In this document: positions 18,291 to 26,515 of the stretch, piece after piece | Position numbering within the stretch: the first letter of the stretch is position 1 | Layout of the letters: each line of letters opens with the position of its first letter | Assembly (NCBI RefSeq): GCF_965221685.1 | Contig: NZ_OZ244907.1 | Direction: 5' to 3' (one strand) | DNA: 64,000 nucleotides | Source: Palauibacter sp022826685 | Lineage (GTDB): Bacteria > Gemmatimonadota > Gemmatimonadetes > Palauibacterales > Palauibacteraceae | Program-made: the position numbers and the translations under genes | The notes under the pieces: model-generated | What the model was told of the DNA's origin: nothing | Databases searched by the model: none | The model's input: only the letters and a program-made list of their open reading frames with translations

Positions 18291-19031
18291 CTACGCGACG
18301 AGGGTTCCGATCCTCTCGCCTTGCAACGCTGCCAGGATTGCACCCGGCCGCTTGATGTTCAAGACGACGATGGGCAGCGAGTTGTCCTTGCACAGGGAGA
18401 TCGCCGCCGCGTCCATGACGCCGAGTTCACGGGTCATCACCTCGAGATAGCCGATCTCGTCGATAAGCGAGGCATCCGGGTCGGTCTCCGGGTCGGCCGT
18501 GTACACGCCGTCGACCCGCGTCGCCTTCATGATCACGTCGGCTTCCATCTCGATCGCCCGGAGCACGGCCGCCGTATCAGTGGAAAAATACGGGTTTCCC
18601 GTACCTCCCGCGAAGATCACGACCCTTCTCTTCTCGAGATGGCGCAACGCGCGTCGCCGGATGTAGGGCTCCGCGAGTTCCTCCATCCGGATGGCGGACA
18701 TCACCCGCGTCTCCACGCCGGACTGTTCGAGCATGTCCTGAAGCGCCATCGCGTTGATCACGGTCGCGAGCATGCCCATGTAATCCGCGCTCACCCGATC
18801 CATGCCGCGCGCGCTCGCCACCGTGCCCCGCATGATGTTCCCGCCGCCCACGACGAGCCCGAGGCTCACGCCGCTCCGGTGGACGCGACGGATTTCGTGC
18901 GTCAGTTCCTCAATGACCGGCGGATCGATGCCGAACCCCCGGTTCCCGGCGAGCGACTCGCCGGAGAGCTTCACGAGGGCGCGGCGATACTTCAGGTCGC
19001 CCGCGCCCCCGGGAATCCGGTCGGAACTCAG
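18291..19031 (-). CDS. pyrH: Uridylate (UMP) kinase, apparent CTG start
   Basis: This hexameric amino-acid-kinase-fold enzyme phosphorylates UMP to UDP. It shows ALVKLSGESL, GLVVGGGNIMRG, the RVSADYMGMLATVINA region, VVIFAGGTGNPYFSTDTAA and a DGVYTADP loop, all family signatures. No ATG, GTG or TTG exists in frame between the end of tsf and the conserved KYRRALVKLSGE region. I use the CTG at 19031, which forms a CTGA overlap with the tsf stop and has GAGGTG five bases upstream (246 aa). A second CTG at 18995 would give MKYRRALVK and 234 aa, nearer the family N-terminus. Confidence 0.92.
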   Translation of the reverse strand: MSSDRIPGGAGDLKYRRALVKLSGESLAGNRGFGIDPPVIEELTHEIRRVHRSGVSLGLVVGGGNIMRGTVASARGMDRVSADYMGMLATVINAMALQDMLEQSGVETRVMSAIRMEELAEPYIRRRALRHLEKRRVVIFAGGTGNPYFSTDTAAVLRAIEMEADVIMKATRVDGVYTADPETDPDASLIDEIGYLEVMTRELGVMDAAAISLCKDNSLPIVVLNIKRPGAILAALQGERIGTLVA

Positions 19032-19876
19032 CCGCCCACCTCGAAGCGGACGAACCGCCGAACCGCCAGGTCCTCTCCCGCCTTGCCCAGGACGTCCTTC
19101 ACCGTCAGGTCCGGATCCCGCACGTAGGCCTGCCAGAGGAGCGCGTTCTCCTCGTAAAACTTGCGCATGCGGCCCTCCACGATCTTCTCCGTGATCGAGG
19201 CCGGCTTGCCCTGCTCCAGCGCCTGTTCGGTCAGCAGCTTGCGCTCGCGTTCGACCTCCGCCTCGGGAATGTCGTCCGGCGACACGCCCCGGGGATTCGT
19301 GGCCGCGGCATGCATCGCGATCCCGCGGGCCGCCTCCGTCGCCGCGTCGCCGGAGTCCGAGACCTCCAGCAGCACGCCGATGCGATTCCCGAAGTGGACG
19401 TAGGACGCGAAGGCCCCGTCCGCACCGAGATCGTAGCGCACGGCGCGTCCGACCTGAACGTTCTCTCCGACCTGGACCCGCAGCTCGTTGAGGCGGCTCT
19501 CGATCGCGTCTCCCCCCTCGAGCTGAAGCAGAGCCGCACCCTGCACGGTCGCCCCGTCCGGCACCGGGAGGTCGAGCAGCCGGTCCGCCAGGTCCCGCGA
19601 GAAGTCCTCGAAAGCCTCGCTGCGCGCGACGAAGTCCGTTTCGCTCAGCACTTCGACCATCGAAGCGGACCCGTCGCGCATCGCGATGCGTATCGTGCCC
19701 TCCGAAACCGCGCGCGCCACGCGCTTCGCCGCCTTCGCCGCGCCCGCCTTCCTGAGCAGGTCCACGGCCCGCTCCGTATCTCCGTCCGATTCGATGAGCG
19801 CGCGCTTGCAGTCCATCATCCCGGCGCCTGTCCGGTCGCGGAGAGCCTTCACCGCCCCGGCCGTGATCTGCGTCAT
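19028..19876 (-). CDS. tsf: Translation elongation factor Ts
   Basis: EF-Ts recharges EF-Tu by GDP release. The N-terminal UBA-like region reads ITAGAVKALRDRTGAGMMDCKRAL, and SEGTIRIAM and VEVLSETDFVAR (EF-Tu-binding TDFV) follow. Then come two dimerisation subdomains and a C-terminal module, 282 residues in all. ATGs at 19876 and 19885 both fit; an AAGGAG lies 11 or 2 bases upstream respectively, so I chose 19876, which also gives the usual MTQIT start. It follows rpsB but a terminator-like hairpin sits between them. Its stop overlaps the pyrH CTG. Confidence 0.96.
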   Translation of the reverse strand: MTQITAGAVKALRDRTGAGMMDCKRALIESDGDTERAVDLLRKAGAAKAAKRVARAVSEGTIRIAMRDGSASMVEVLSETDFVARSEAFEDFSRDLADRLLDLPVPDGATVQGAALLQLEGGDAIESRLNELRVQVGENVQVGRAVRYDLGADGAFASYVHFGNRIGVLLEVSDSGDAATEAARGIAMHAAATNPRGVSPDDIPEAEVERERKLLTEQALEQGKPASITEKIVEGRMRKFYEENALLWQAYVRDPDLTVKDVLGKAGEDLAVRRFVRFEVGG

Positions 19877-19896
19877 GGTTTCCATATCTCCTTGCC

Positions 19897-19922
19897 AAAA
19901 AAAAGGGCCACCGAAGTGGCCC
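19897..19922 (-). terminator. Intrinsic terminator/attenuator between rpsB and tsf
   Basis: The minus strand reads GGGCCAC-TTCG-GTGGCCC followed by eight T. The seven-bp stem has a UUCG tetraloop, beginning 8 bp after the rpsB stop, and the T-run ends about 20 bp before the tsf start. It would reduce tsf-pyrH-frr transcription relative to rpsB unless read through or supplied by a separate promoter. Confidence 0.9.
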
Positions 19923-19929
19923 CTTGCGG

Positions 19930-20985
19930 TCACTTCTCTTCTGACTCCACCTCTCCGACAACTGCCGCTTCGGCACCCTCCGATCCGGCGTCCGCCGTGG
20001 GCTCCGGGTTGTCCGCCGCCGCAGGCTCCGGCTTGTCGGCCGCCGCCGCCGGCTCCGGGTTGTCGGTCGCCGCGGCCTCGGGGTTGTCCGCCGCTTCGGC
20101 CTTCGCGTCGCCCTCGGCCGGCTCGGCTCCCCCGTCGGCGCTCTCTATCACGGCCGGATGGTGCAGCCGCTGCGCGATGACCTCCGGACGCGGCTTTCGC
20201 CTCGGCCTTCGGCGGCGCGAGCTGCCGGCGGCGTCGGCGACCCCACCGGCGTCGCTCGAATACGTGTACGCCTGCGACTCGGCCTCTTCCCGTCCCGCCT
20301 CCGGAATCTCGCGGCGCGCCGCCTCCACGACATCCGCGACCGAGCGGGTGATCAGGGAGACGGAGCGAATCGCGTCATCGTTGCCCGCGATGGCGATCGT
20401 AAGGAGATCGGGATCCGCATTCGTGTCCGCGATCGCGACGACCGGGATGCCGAGGCGGTTCGCCTCGCGCACCGCGATGTCCTCGCGGGTCGAGTCCACC
20501 ACGAACACGAGCCCCGGCAGCCGTGACATCTCCTTGATGCCGGACAGATAACGGTCGAGCTTCTGGCGCTCCCGCTCGAGGAGCCGCCGTTCCTTCTTCG
20601 TATAGAACTCGAACGCCCCCTCCTCGACGCCGCGCTCGAGTTCCTTCAGGCGCGCGATGTTCTTCTTGATCGTCTGGAAGTTGGTGAGCATCCCGCCGAG
20701 CCAGCGTTCCGTGACATAGAAGGAACCGCACCGCTCGGCCTCTCCCCGCACGACGCGGGCGAGCTGGGGCTTCGTGCAGACGAAGAGCACGGACTTGCCC
20801 CCGACGATCGTCTGGCGCACGAGTTCGTGAGCCCGTTCGAGCTCCCGCTGCGTCTTCTTGAGATCGATGAGGTAGATCCCGCCGCACTCGGCGAAGATGT
20901 ACTTGCGCATCTTCGGATTCCAGCGATGTGTCTGGTGTCCGAAGTGTACGCCCGCCTTCAGGAGGTCCTGCAACTCGACGCCCAT
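19930..20985 (-). CDS. rpsB: Ribosomal protein S2 with long C-terminal extension
   Basis: The first 240 of 351 residues are a standard S2: LLKAGVHFGHQTHRWNPKM, FVCTKPQLA, ERWLGGMLTNFQTI, LPGLVFVVDST, NRLGIPVVAIADTN. The rest is a low-complexity tail. It has a basic patch of eight Arg/Lys in ten residues (about 257-266), then Ala/Pro/Glu/Asp repeats of the DNPEPAAA type. Usual S2 is 230-260 residues, so the tail adds about 90-110. The tail DNA is a degenerate repeat (about 19960-20110). rpsI precedes it and a terminator follows. Confidence 0.96.
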   Translation of the reverse strand: MGVELQDLLKAGVHFGHQTHRWNPKMRKYIFAECGGIYLIDLKKTQRELERAHELVRQTIVGGKSVLFVCTKPQLARVVRGEAERCGSFYVTERWLGGMLTNFQTIKKNIARLKELERGVEEGAFEFYTKKERRLLERERQKLDRYLSGIKEMSRLPGLVFVVDSTREDIAVREANRLGIPVVAIADTNADPDLLTIAIAGNDDAIRSVSLITRSVADVVEAARREIPEAGREEAESQAYTYSSDAGGVADAAGSSRRRRPRRKPRPEVIAQRLHHPAVIESADGGAEPAEGDAKAEAADNPEAAATDNPEPAAAADKPEPAAADNPEPTADAGSEGAEAAVVGEVESEEK

Positions 20986-21008
20986 GCGCTCGGCTTTCCG
21001 CCTTCCCG

Positions 21009-21404
21009 CTATCGTTTGGAGAACTGGAAGCGCTTGCGCGCCTTGGGACGACCCGGCTTCTTCCGCTCGACGATGCGGGGATCCCGGGTCAGCATGCCGT
21101 GGGATCGCAACGTGCGCCGGCGGTCCTCATCCATCGCGAGGAGGGCGCGCGCGATGCCCAGGCGCGTGGCCTCCGCCTGGCCGGTGATGCCTCCCCCGCG
21201 GACCCGGACGGCGATGTCGTACGACGCTCGCGTCCCGGTGACGTCGAGGGGCGCCGCGACGAGCGAACGGTGTCGCGGGATCGTGAAATACTCCTCGAAC
21301 GCCCGGCCATTCACATTCACGACGCCCACGCCACGCTTCATCGTGATGCGGGACACCGACTTCTTCCGACGTCCGACCGACTGGACCTGTTCCGTTTCCG
21401 CCAA
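21009..21404 (-). CDS. rpsI: Ribosomal protein S9
   Basis: This 131-residue small-subunit protein has SVGRRKKSVSRI near the start, a GGGITGQAEATRLGIARAL core, and the conserved C-terminal basic tail ending KKPGRPKARKRFQFSKR, which contacts tRNA in the P site. It forms the usual rplM-rpsI pair, with rplM ending 55 bp upstream, and is 24 bp before rpsB. Confidence 0.97.
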   Translation of the reverse strand: MAETEQVQSVGRRKKSVSRITMKRGVGVVNVNGRAFEEYFTIPRHRSLVAAPLDVTGTRASYDIAVRVRGGGITGQAEATRLGIARALLAMDEDRRRTLRSHGMLTRDPRIVERKKPGRPKARKRFQFSKR

Positions 21405-21458
21405 CTCTCGTCTCCCTGGCAGTCCCTGTGCGCTCCGTCGTCCCCGGGCGCGCTGCCG

Positions 21459-21896
21459 CTATTCCGCGATCGCGTCGAAGGGCCGCGGGCGCTGAGGCGC
21501 GTGAGGATGCTCCGGCCCCGCGTACACTCTCAACTTTCCGAGCATCTGCCGTCCGAGCGTGTTCTTCGGCAGCATGCCCTTCACGGCCAGCTTGATCACC
21601 CGGTCGGGGTGTCGATCGAGCATGCGCCGGAAGGGGATGAAGCGCTCTCCGCCCATGTAGCCGGAATGCCGGAAGTATTCCTTCTGATCCGCCTTGTTCC
21701 CGGTCAGCCGCACACGCTCCGCGTTCACCACGACGACGTAGTCGCCGGTGTCGAGGTGCGTGCTGTAGATCGGCTTGTGCTTTCCGCGAAGGACGGACGC
21801 GATCCTCGTCGCGAGACGGCCGAGAACCTGATCCGCGGCGTCGACCACGTACCAGTCCCGTTCGATCTCCCCCGCCTTCACCGAGTACGTCTTCAT
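21459..21896 (-). CDS. rplM: Ribosomal protein L13
   Basis: This 145-residue large-subunit protein begins MKTYSVKAGEIERDWYVVDA. It contains LGRLATRIASVLRGKHKP, the GDYVVVVNAERVRLTGNK segment and GMLPKNTLGRQMLGKLRVY. I chose the ATG at 21896, with GAGGTG upstream, instead of an in-frame start six codons earlier. A terminator-like hairpin sits 17 bp upstream, in the leader. Confidence 0.97.
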   Translation of the reverse strand: MKTYSVKAGEIERDWYVVDAADQVLGRLATRIASVLRGKHKPIYSTHLDTGDYVVVVNAERVRLTGNKADQKEYFRHSGYMGGERFIPFRRMLDRHPDRVIKLAVKGMLPKNTLGRQMLGKLRVYAGPEHPHAPQRPRPFDAIAE

Positions 21897-21912
21897 TCGT
21901 TCTGCCCACCTC

Positions 21913-21935
21913 AAAAAAACCGCCCGGCGGGACGG
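21913..21935 (-). terminator. Terminator-like hairpin in the rplM leader
   Basis: The minus strand reads CCGTCCC-GCC-GGGCGG followed by seven T. That is a six-bp stem with one bulged T. It lies between the sigma-factor stop (21991) and rplM (21896). It may end the sigma-factor transcript or act as an attenuator in an L13 leader. Confidence 0.6.
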
Positions 21936-21990
21936 ATGCCGAGCGCGTGAAAATGATAGCCCGTGAAGCTATTCAGCGCTTCGCATGAAG

Positions 21991-22761
21991 TCAATCGGGG
22001 GTGGAGGCGTATCTCCGGACGGGACGAGAGGGCGACGCGTCCTTGCGCGGGGCGTTTCCGGCCCGGGGCGCGCCGTCGCCGACATGGCGAACGAGCCCGG
22101 ACCGCTCGGCGCCCGCGCGCAGCCGCGCAAGGCCGCGCTCCTTGAGTTGGCGCGTCCGCTCGCGGGACACGTCGAGGGCCACCGCGATCTCGGTCGGCGT
22201 CTGCGGTCGCTCGAAGCCCAGACCGAAGTAGCGGCGCACGACCTCCGACTCGAGCGGCGGAAGGTCGGCCAGGCTCGCCTCGATGGCGTCCTGCAGCCGC
22301 TCCCGAATCAGTCCGGCTCCGGGCTCGGGCGCCTGTTCGTCCGCCAGGAGTTCCTCGAACGTGCAGGCGCCCCCGGGGGCCATCTCGTCGAGGGAAAAGC
22401 GGTGCGGGGCGGGTTCGCCGCGCGGCCGATGATCTCCGTGGTCGGCGATGGCCTGCGTCATGGCTCGCCGCACCCAGTAATGTGCGTAGCTGATGAAACG
22501 GACGCCGCGTTCCGGATCGAACCGGTCGGCCGCGCGCACGAGTCCCAGATTCCCCTCGTTCACGAGGTCGGCCAGCGGAACCCCGCGGCCTCGGTAGCCG
22601 CGCGCGACCGACACGACGAAGCGGAGATTCGCGCTGACGAGCCGCACCCGCGCCGCCTGGTCGCCGGCCCGACTTCGCCGCGCCAGTTCCGCTTCGGCCT
22701 CCGCGTCGAGCAGGCTCTCGCGACCGATGTCCGCCAGGTAGCGTTCGAATATCCGGACCAT
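21991..22761 (-). CDS. Sigma-70 family RNA polymerase sigma factor (alternative)
   Basis: This 256-residue protein lacks region 1.1. Region 2 is clear (residues about 20-110: NLRFVVSVARGYRGRGVPLADLVNEGN, then RFISYAHYWVRRAM, the -10 recognition helix). Region 3 is reduced. Region 4 contains PLESEVVRRYFGL and SRERTRQLKERGLARLR, the -35-binding helix-turn-helix. It resembles RpoD/RpoS-type primary-like factors in sequence but is short, and the last 40 residues are basic and disordered. It lies between lepB and rplM and is transcribed the same way. The regulon is unknown; no anti-sigma gene is adjacent. Confidence 0.88.
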   Translation of the reverse strand: MVRIFERYLADIGRESLLDAEAEAELARRSRAGDQAARVRLVSANLRFVVSVARGYRGRGVPLADLVNEGNLGLVRAADRFDPERGVRFISYAHYWVRRAMTQAIADHGDHRPRGEPAPHRFSLDEMAPGGACTFEELLADEQAPEPGAGLIRERLQDAIEASLADLPPLESEVVRRYFGLGFERPQTPTEIAVALDVSRERTRQLKERGLARLRAGAERSGLVRHVGDGAPRAGNAPRKDASPSRPVRRYASTPD

Positions 22762-22773
22762 TCCGGGTCGACC

Positions 22774-23574
22774 TCAGTCGACGCCGCGCAGAATCCGGCC
22801 CCAGCGGATTTCGGTGAGCCAGGACCAGGGGCCCCTCGGCTCACGGGCGTACGAGTAGTACACCAGGAAGGGTCTCCCCCGGATCCCATCCCTGGGCACG
22901 AAACCCCAGTAACGGGAGTCCTCGGAGTTCGACCGGTTGTCCCCCATGACGAAGTAGCTGTCTCCGGGCACCACGAGAGGCCCCCAGTTGTTTCGCGTCG
23001 TCACGGCCCCGGTGCGGCGCGCGCCATCGGTCAGGAACCGGCGCTGCCACGCGAACTTCGGGCTCGGGGCGTCGGGGAAGTTCGAAGCGGCCTTCACGTA
23101 GGGCTCCTCGAACGGAACTCCGTTCACGAAGAGCCGCGCCCGCCGCATGCGCAGCGTATCTCCCGGCATCCCGACGATCCGCTTCACGTAGTTCGTGCGC
23201 GGGGGCTGGTCGGCGGACTCGGGCGGCTCGAACACGATGACGTCGCCGCGCGCGGGCTCGCCGAAGGCGGGAAGCTCCAGGTCGGTGCCGGGGATTTCGG
23301 CTCCGTACACCATCTTGTTGACGAGGAGGAAGTCGCCGATCAGAAGCGTGTTCTCCATCGAGGCGGTCGGGATCTGGAAGGCCTCCACGACGAAGGTCCG
23401 GATGAAGAGAAACAGGACGAGGGCGACGAAGATGGACTTCGTCCATTCCCACATCCACCGGCCGACGGACGCGTCGCGGCCCCGTCGCGCCCGGATCGTG
23501 GGAGCCCGAAACCTGCGGACCCGCCGAGGCTCCGCGACGCCCTCTTCCATTCCCTCAGTCGGTCGTTCCTCCAT
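22774..23574 (-). CDS. lepB: Signal peptidase I
   Basis: This 266-residue membrane serine protease removes Sec and Tat signal peptides. One TM helix (about residues 45-63) is followed by QIPTASMENTLL with the nucleophile Ser (about S72) and NYVKRIVGMPGD with the general-base Lys (about K131). GDNRSNSEDSRYWG is conserved box E. I chose the ATG at 23574, which has a purine-rich upstream region; an ATG eight codons later is also possible. The first 40 residues are basic and Glu-rich. Confidence 0.95.
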   Translation of the reverse strand: MEERPTEGMEEGVAEPRRVRRFRAPTIRARRGRDASVGRWMWEWTKSIFVALVLFLFIRTFVVEAFQIPTASMENTLLIGDFLLVNKMVYGAEIPGTDLELPAFGEPARGDVIVFEPPESADQPPRTNYVKRIVGMPGDTLRMRRARLFVNGVPFEEPYVKAASNFPDAPSPKFAWQRRFLTDGARRTGAVTTRNNWGPLVVPGDSYFVMGDNRSNSEDSRYWGFVPRDGIRGRPFLVYYSYAREPRGPWSWLTEIRWGRILRGVD

Positions 23575-23704
23575 TCCACCCTTCCCTGTTCCACAAGCCG
23601 GTGATTGGCGGTCCCCTGCGCGGCCCGGCTTCGCGTCCCGAATCCGGGCCGGCCGCACTCTGTGATGTACGGGAGGACCTCAACGCGCTCTCACCTCCCG
23701 GGTC

Positions 23705-25195
23705 TCACCAATCGACATCGATCTGCGCGCGCTGCAGCGTGCCGCTGTAATCGACGTACGCCACCTTGGTTTCCGTGTAGAACTCGTAGACTTCCCACCC
23801 CCCTTCACGGTGTCCGTTCCCCGTGTTTTTGACGCCGCCGAAGGGGAGGTGCGCCTCCGCACCGATGGTGGGCGCGTTCACGTAGGTGATGCCGTTGTCG
23901 AGTTCCTCCACGGCGCGGAAGGACGCGGTCACATCTTGCGTGTAGATCGACGACGAGAGCCCGTATGGAACTTCGTTGTTGATATCGAAGGCTTCGTCGA
24001 TCGTGTCGAAGCGGATCACGGAGAGCACCGGCCCGAAGATCTCCTCGCGCGCAGCCCGGTGTGCCCGTTCGACTCCCGCGAGGACCGTCGGCTCGAAGAA
24101 CCAGCCGTCGGCGAGGCCGCTCTCCGCCGGCCGCCCGCCACCCGTCGCGACCGTCGCCCCCTCGTCGCGGGCGATCGCGATGTAGCGTTCGCACTTCTCG
24201 CGAGCCGCCTCGTGGATGAGCGGACCCACGTCGACGCCGGCTTCCTGCCCGTCGCCGAGGCGGAGGGAGCGCGCTTCGTAGCACAGTCTCTCCACGAACT
24301 CGTCGTGGACCTCGCTCTGCACGAGGAGCCGGCTCGTCGCGGTGCAGCGCTGCCCCGTCGTGCCGAAGGCGCCCCACAGCACGCCCTCGAGGGCGAGGTC
24401 GAGATCCGCATCCGACATGACGATCTGTGCGTTCTTGCCACCCATCTCGAGGGAGAGACGCTTGTGCATGCGCCCCGCGACCTCACCGATCCGGCTGCCC
24501 GTCTCCGTGGATCCGGTGAAGGAGAGGCCGGGGACCCCGGGGTGTTCGACGATGGCGCGTCCGATCGTCTCGCCGCGGCCGTGCAGCAACTGCACGCACT
24601 CGGGCGGCAGGCCGGCCTCGAGCAGGATTTCCACGAACCGGTGCGCGCTGTGGGGCACATCCTCCGAGGGCTTGTAGATGATGCTGTTCCCGCAGAGCAG
24701 CGCAGGGAAGATCTTCCAACTCGGGACCGCAACCGGGAAGTTGAAGGGGGTGATGATCCCGAACACGCCGATCGGACGCCGGAACGACATCGCCCACTTG
24801 CTCCGCAGCTCGGAGGGCGCCGTCCGTCCGAAGAGACGCCGGCCTTCCACCGCCGCGTAGTAGGCCGTGTCGATGGCCTCCTGGACGTCGCCGCGCGTTT
24901 CGTCGAGCACCTTGCCCATCTCGCGCGTGGCCGTGCGCGCGAGGTCCTCCTTGTGCCGCGTGAGCAGGTCCCCCGCCGTCTTCAACACCAGACCCCGCTC
25001 CGGGGCCGGCGTCCTGGACCACCGCTCGAAGCCGCGCTGCGCGGAGGCCACGGCCGCATCCAGTTCCGACGCGCCGGTGTCCGGAAAGAGGCCGATGAGG
25101 TCCGACGTGCGCGCCGGGTTCCGGTTCTCGATGTACTCGCCGGTGGCGGGCGCGACCCACTCGCCCGCGACGTAGTTGAGGAACTTCTCAGCCAT
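23705..25195 (-). CDS. NAD(P)-dependent aldehyde dehydrogenase
   Basis: This 496-residue ALDH-superfamily enzyme oxidises an aldehyde to the acid. The oxyanion Asn is in PFNFPVA (about N152), the cofactor Lys in YKPSED (about K175) and the glycine motif in FTGSTETG. The general base is Glu in LEMGGKN (about E250) and the nucleophile Cys in GQRCTA (about C284). Sequence around the active site is closest to the broad aldehyde/aminoadipate-semialdehyde type rather than GAPDH or methylmalonate enzymes, but the substrate cannot be told from sequence alone. It lies 19 bp after a membrane protein gene and 131 bp before lepB. Confidence 0.92.
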   Translation of the reverse strand: MAEKFLNYVAGEWVAPATGEYIENRNPARTSDLIGLFPDTGASELDAAVASAQRGFERWSRTPAPERGLVLKTAGDLLTRHKEDLARTATREMGKVLDETRGDVQEAIDTAYYAAVEGRRLFGRTAPSELRSKWAMSFRRPIGVFGIITPFNFPVAVPSWKIFPALLCGNSIIYKPSEDVPHSAHRFVEILLEAGLPPECVQLLHGRGETIGRAIVEHPGVPGLSFTGSTETGSRIGEVAGRMHKRLSLEMGGKNAQIVMSDADLDLALEGVLWGAFGTTGQRCTATSRLLVQSEVHDEFVERLCYEARSLRLGDGQEAGVDVGPLIHEAAREKCERYIAIARDEGATVATGGGRPAESGLADGWFFEPTVLAGVERAHRAAREEIFGPVLSVIRFDTIDEAFDINNEVPYGLSSSIYTQDVTASFRAVEELDNGITYVNAPTIGAEAHLPFGGVKNTGNGHREGGWEVYEFYTETKVAYVDYSGTLQRAQIDVDW

Positions 25196-25214
25196 GGCCG
25201 GAGGAACTCCGCTG

Positions 25215-25862
25215 CTAGCGATTCATCAGGAGGATGATCTCCCCGTCTTCCACCCGGACGTCGACGACCGTCTCGGGGATGTCGAAGAGCACGGTTCGTC
25301 CGTCCGTACGCAACCCCGCCTGCTGCGCGGCCATGCCGAGCATCATCGGGGGCACCGGGAGGACGCCCGCCTGGAGACTCACGACGTGGAGGCCTCCCTC
25401 GCCGCTCTCCCTCACCCGCGGGAGGACCTCTCCGGCGACCCGGGCGGAATCCCCGAGCATCGTCGCCAGGCTCTCCGCCACGTCCGCGGCGATCGGGAGT
25501 TGCGTGAAATCGAGCACGACGGAAAAGGCGACGGTCGAATCGCGCAGTTCGACGGCGGGCTCGCCGACGCCCGCCGGCAGCCGGGGGGTCAACTCGTAGC
25601 GAACGTAGCTCTGGAGTTCCGTCTCGGTGAACCGCGTCTCGGCCGCCCCGCCGCCGGCCGCCAGTTCCTGCAGTGCTGCGTCCACCTCCGCCGCCGCCTC
25701 GGGGCCGAATTCGGGCGCGGACTCGACGACGACGATCTCATCCGCGCCGACGTTCGAGAGCCATGCCTCGATATCCTCCCGGAAGATCCAGCCGGCGAGC
25801 AGCAGAATCAGGAGGAAGATGAGAAAACCCAGGCCTGTGAAGAGCTTCCGGAAGAACCCCAT
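25215..25862 (-). CDS. Membrane-anchored hypothetical protein
   Basis: This 215-residue protein has a single N-terminal TM helix (about residues 6-27, FTGLGFLIFLLILLLAGWIF). An extracytoplasmic domain follows, with predicted beta strands and helices and no cysteine. The part VELRDSTVAFSVVLDF, then VSLQAGVLPVPPMML, suggests a SMP/LolA-like lipid-binding or adhesin-type beta fold, but I recognise no named family. It lies between thpR and the aldehyde dehydrogenase gene, all in one direction. Confidence 0.75.
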   Translation of the reverse strand: MGFFRKLFTGLGFLIFLLILLLAGWIFREDIEAWLSNVGADEIVVVESAPEFGPEAAAEVDAALQELAAGGGAAETRFTETELQSYVRYELTPRLPAGVGEPAVELRDSTVAFSVVLDFTQLPIAADVAESLATMLGDSARVAGEVLPRVRESGEGGLHVVSLQAGVLPVPPMMLGMAAQQAGLRTDGRTVLFDIPETVVDVRVEDGEIILLMNR

Positions 25863-25900
25863 GTCGACCGCCTCCGACGGGATCGGGTAAAGAGAAAAAG

Positions 25901-26515
25901 CTAGCGCCGTGCGCGGCGGGCGTCATCGGCGCCGTCCGCCAGTCGGCAGGCGGCAACTTCGGTGTGCCGTGCTCCGCTGGAGAGAAGTTCGCTCCGCACC
26001 AGTGACACGTGCCGGACGTCGACTGTGGCCTCGAAGCGGACACCCGCGATGGCCCCCGCCAAACCTACGGGTGGCCGGGGCCGGCGGATTCGGCCCACCG
26101 TCACGTGCGGGCGGAAGGGACGCGGATCGGGAGCCACGCCGACGCCCACCACGGCCTCCTCCACGGATCGCCGCAGCGCGGAGAGCGGCGGAGCCTCCTC
26201 GACGCCGACCCACAGAACGCGGGCACGCCGGTGGGAGGGGAAGACGCCGGCGGCGCGCAGCCGGATCGGGAAGCACGGCAGCCCCTCGGCTGCGGCGGAG
26301 ATCGCCCGTGCGAGCGGCGCCTCGAGGCCGCGGTCGACCTCTCCGATGAAGCGCAGCGTGACGTGCAGTTGCTCCCGGCGCACCGGCCGCACCGCCTCCA
26401 GCGCCCGTAGCGCCGCGGTCGCGCGCGTCAGCTCCGCGCGGATCGCGGAGGGGAGGAGGATGGCCACGAAGAGCCTCGACCGGGCGTCGGGGGCGACATA
26501 TCCTGCGGCTGCCAT
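25901..26515 (-). CDS. thpR: RNA 2',3'-cyclic phosphodiesterase (2'-5' RNA ligase family)
   Basis: This 2H-phosphoesterase of about 204 residues has both catalytic HxTx motifs: HVTLRF near residue 51 and HVTVGR near 137. Family members open 2',3'-cyclic phosphates and can seal 2'-5' RNA bonds. The ATG at 26515 has AGGAGG three bases upstream. An ATG six codons further up lies on the other side of that site. This start shares its CATG with the plus-strand amidotransferase gene. The C-terminus is Arg/Asp-rich. Confidence 0.9.
   Translation of the reverse strand: MAAAGYVAPDARSRLFVAILLPSAIRAELTRATAALRALEAVRPVRREQLHVTLRFIGEVDRGLEAPLARAISAAAEGLPCFPIRLRAAGVFPSHRRARVLWVGVEEAPPLSALRRSVEEAVVGVGVAPDPRPFRPHVTVGRIRRPRPPVGLAGAIAGVRFEATVDVRHVSLVRSELLSSGARHTEVAACRLADGADDARRARR

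Noticed and set aside
23575..23704. CGGGAGG/CCTCCCG inverted repeat after the aldehyde dehydrogenase gene as a terminator
   Set aside because: The loop is about 19 nt and no T-run follows.
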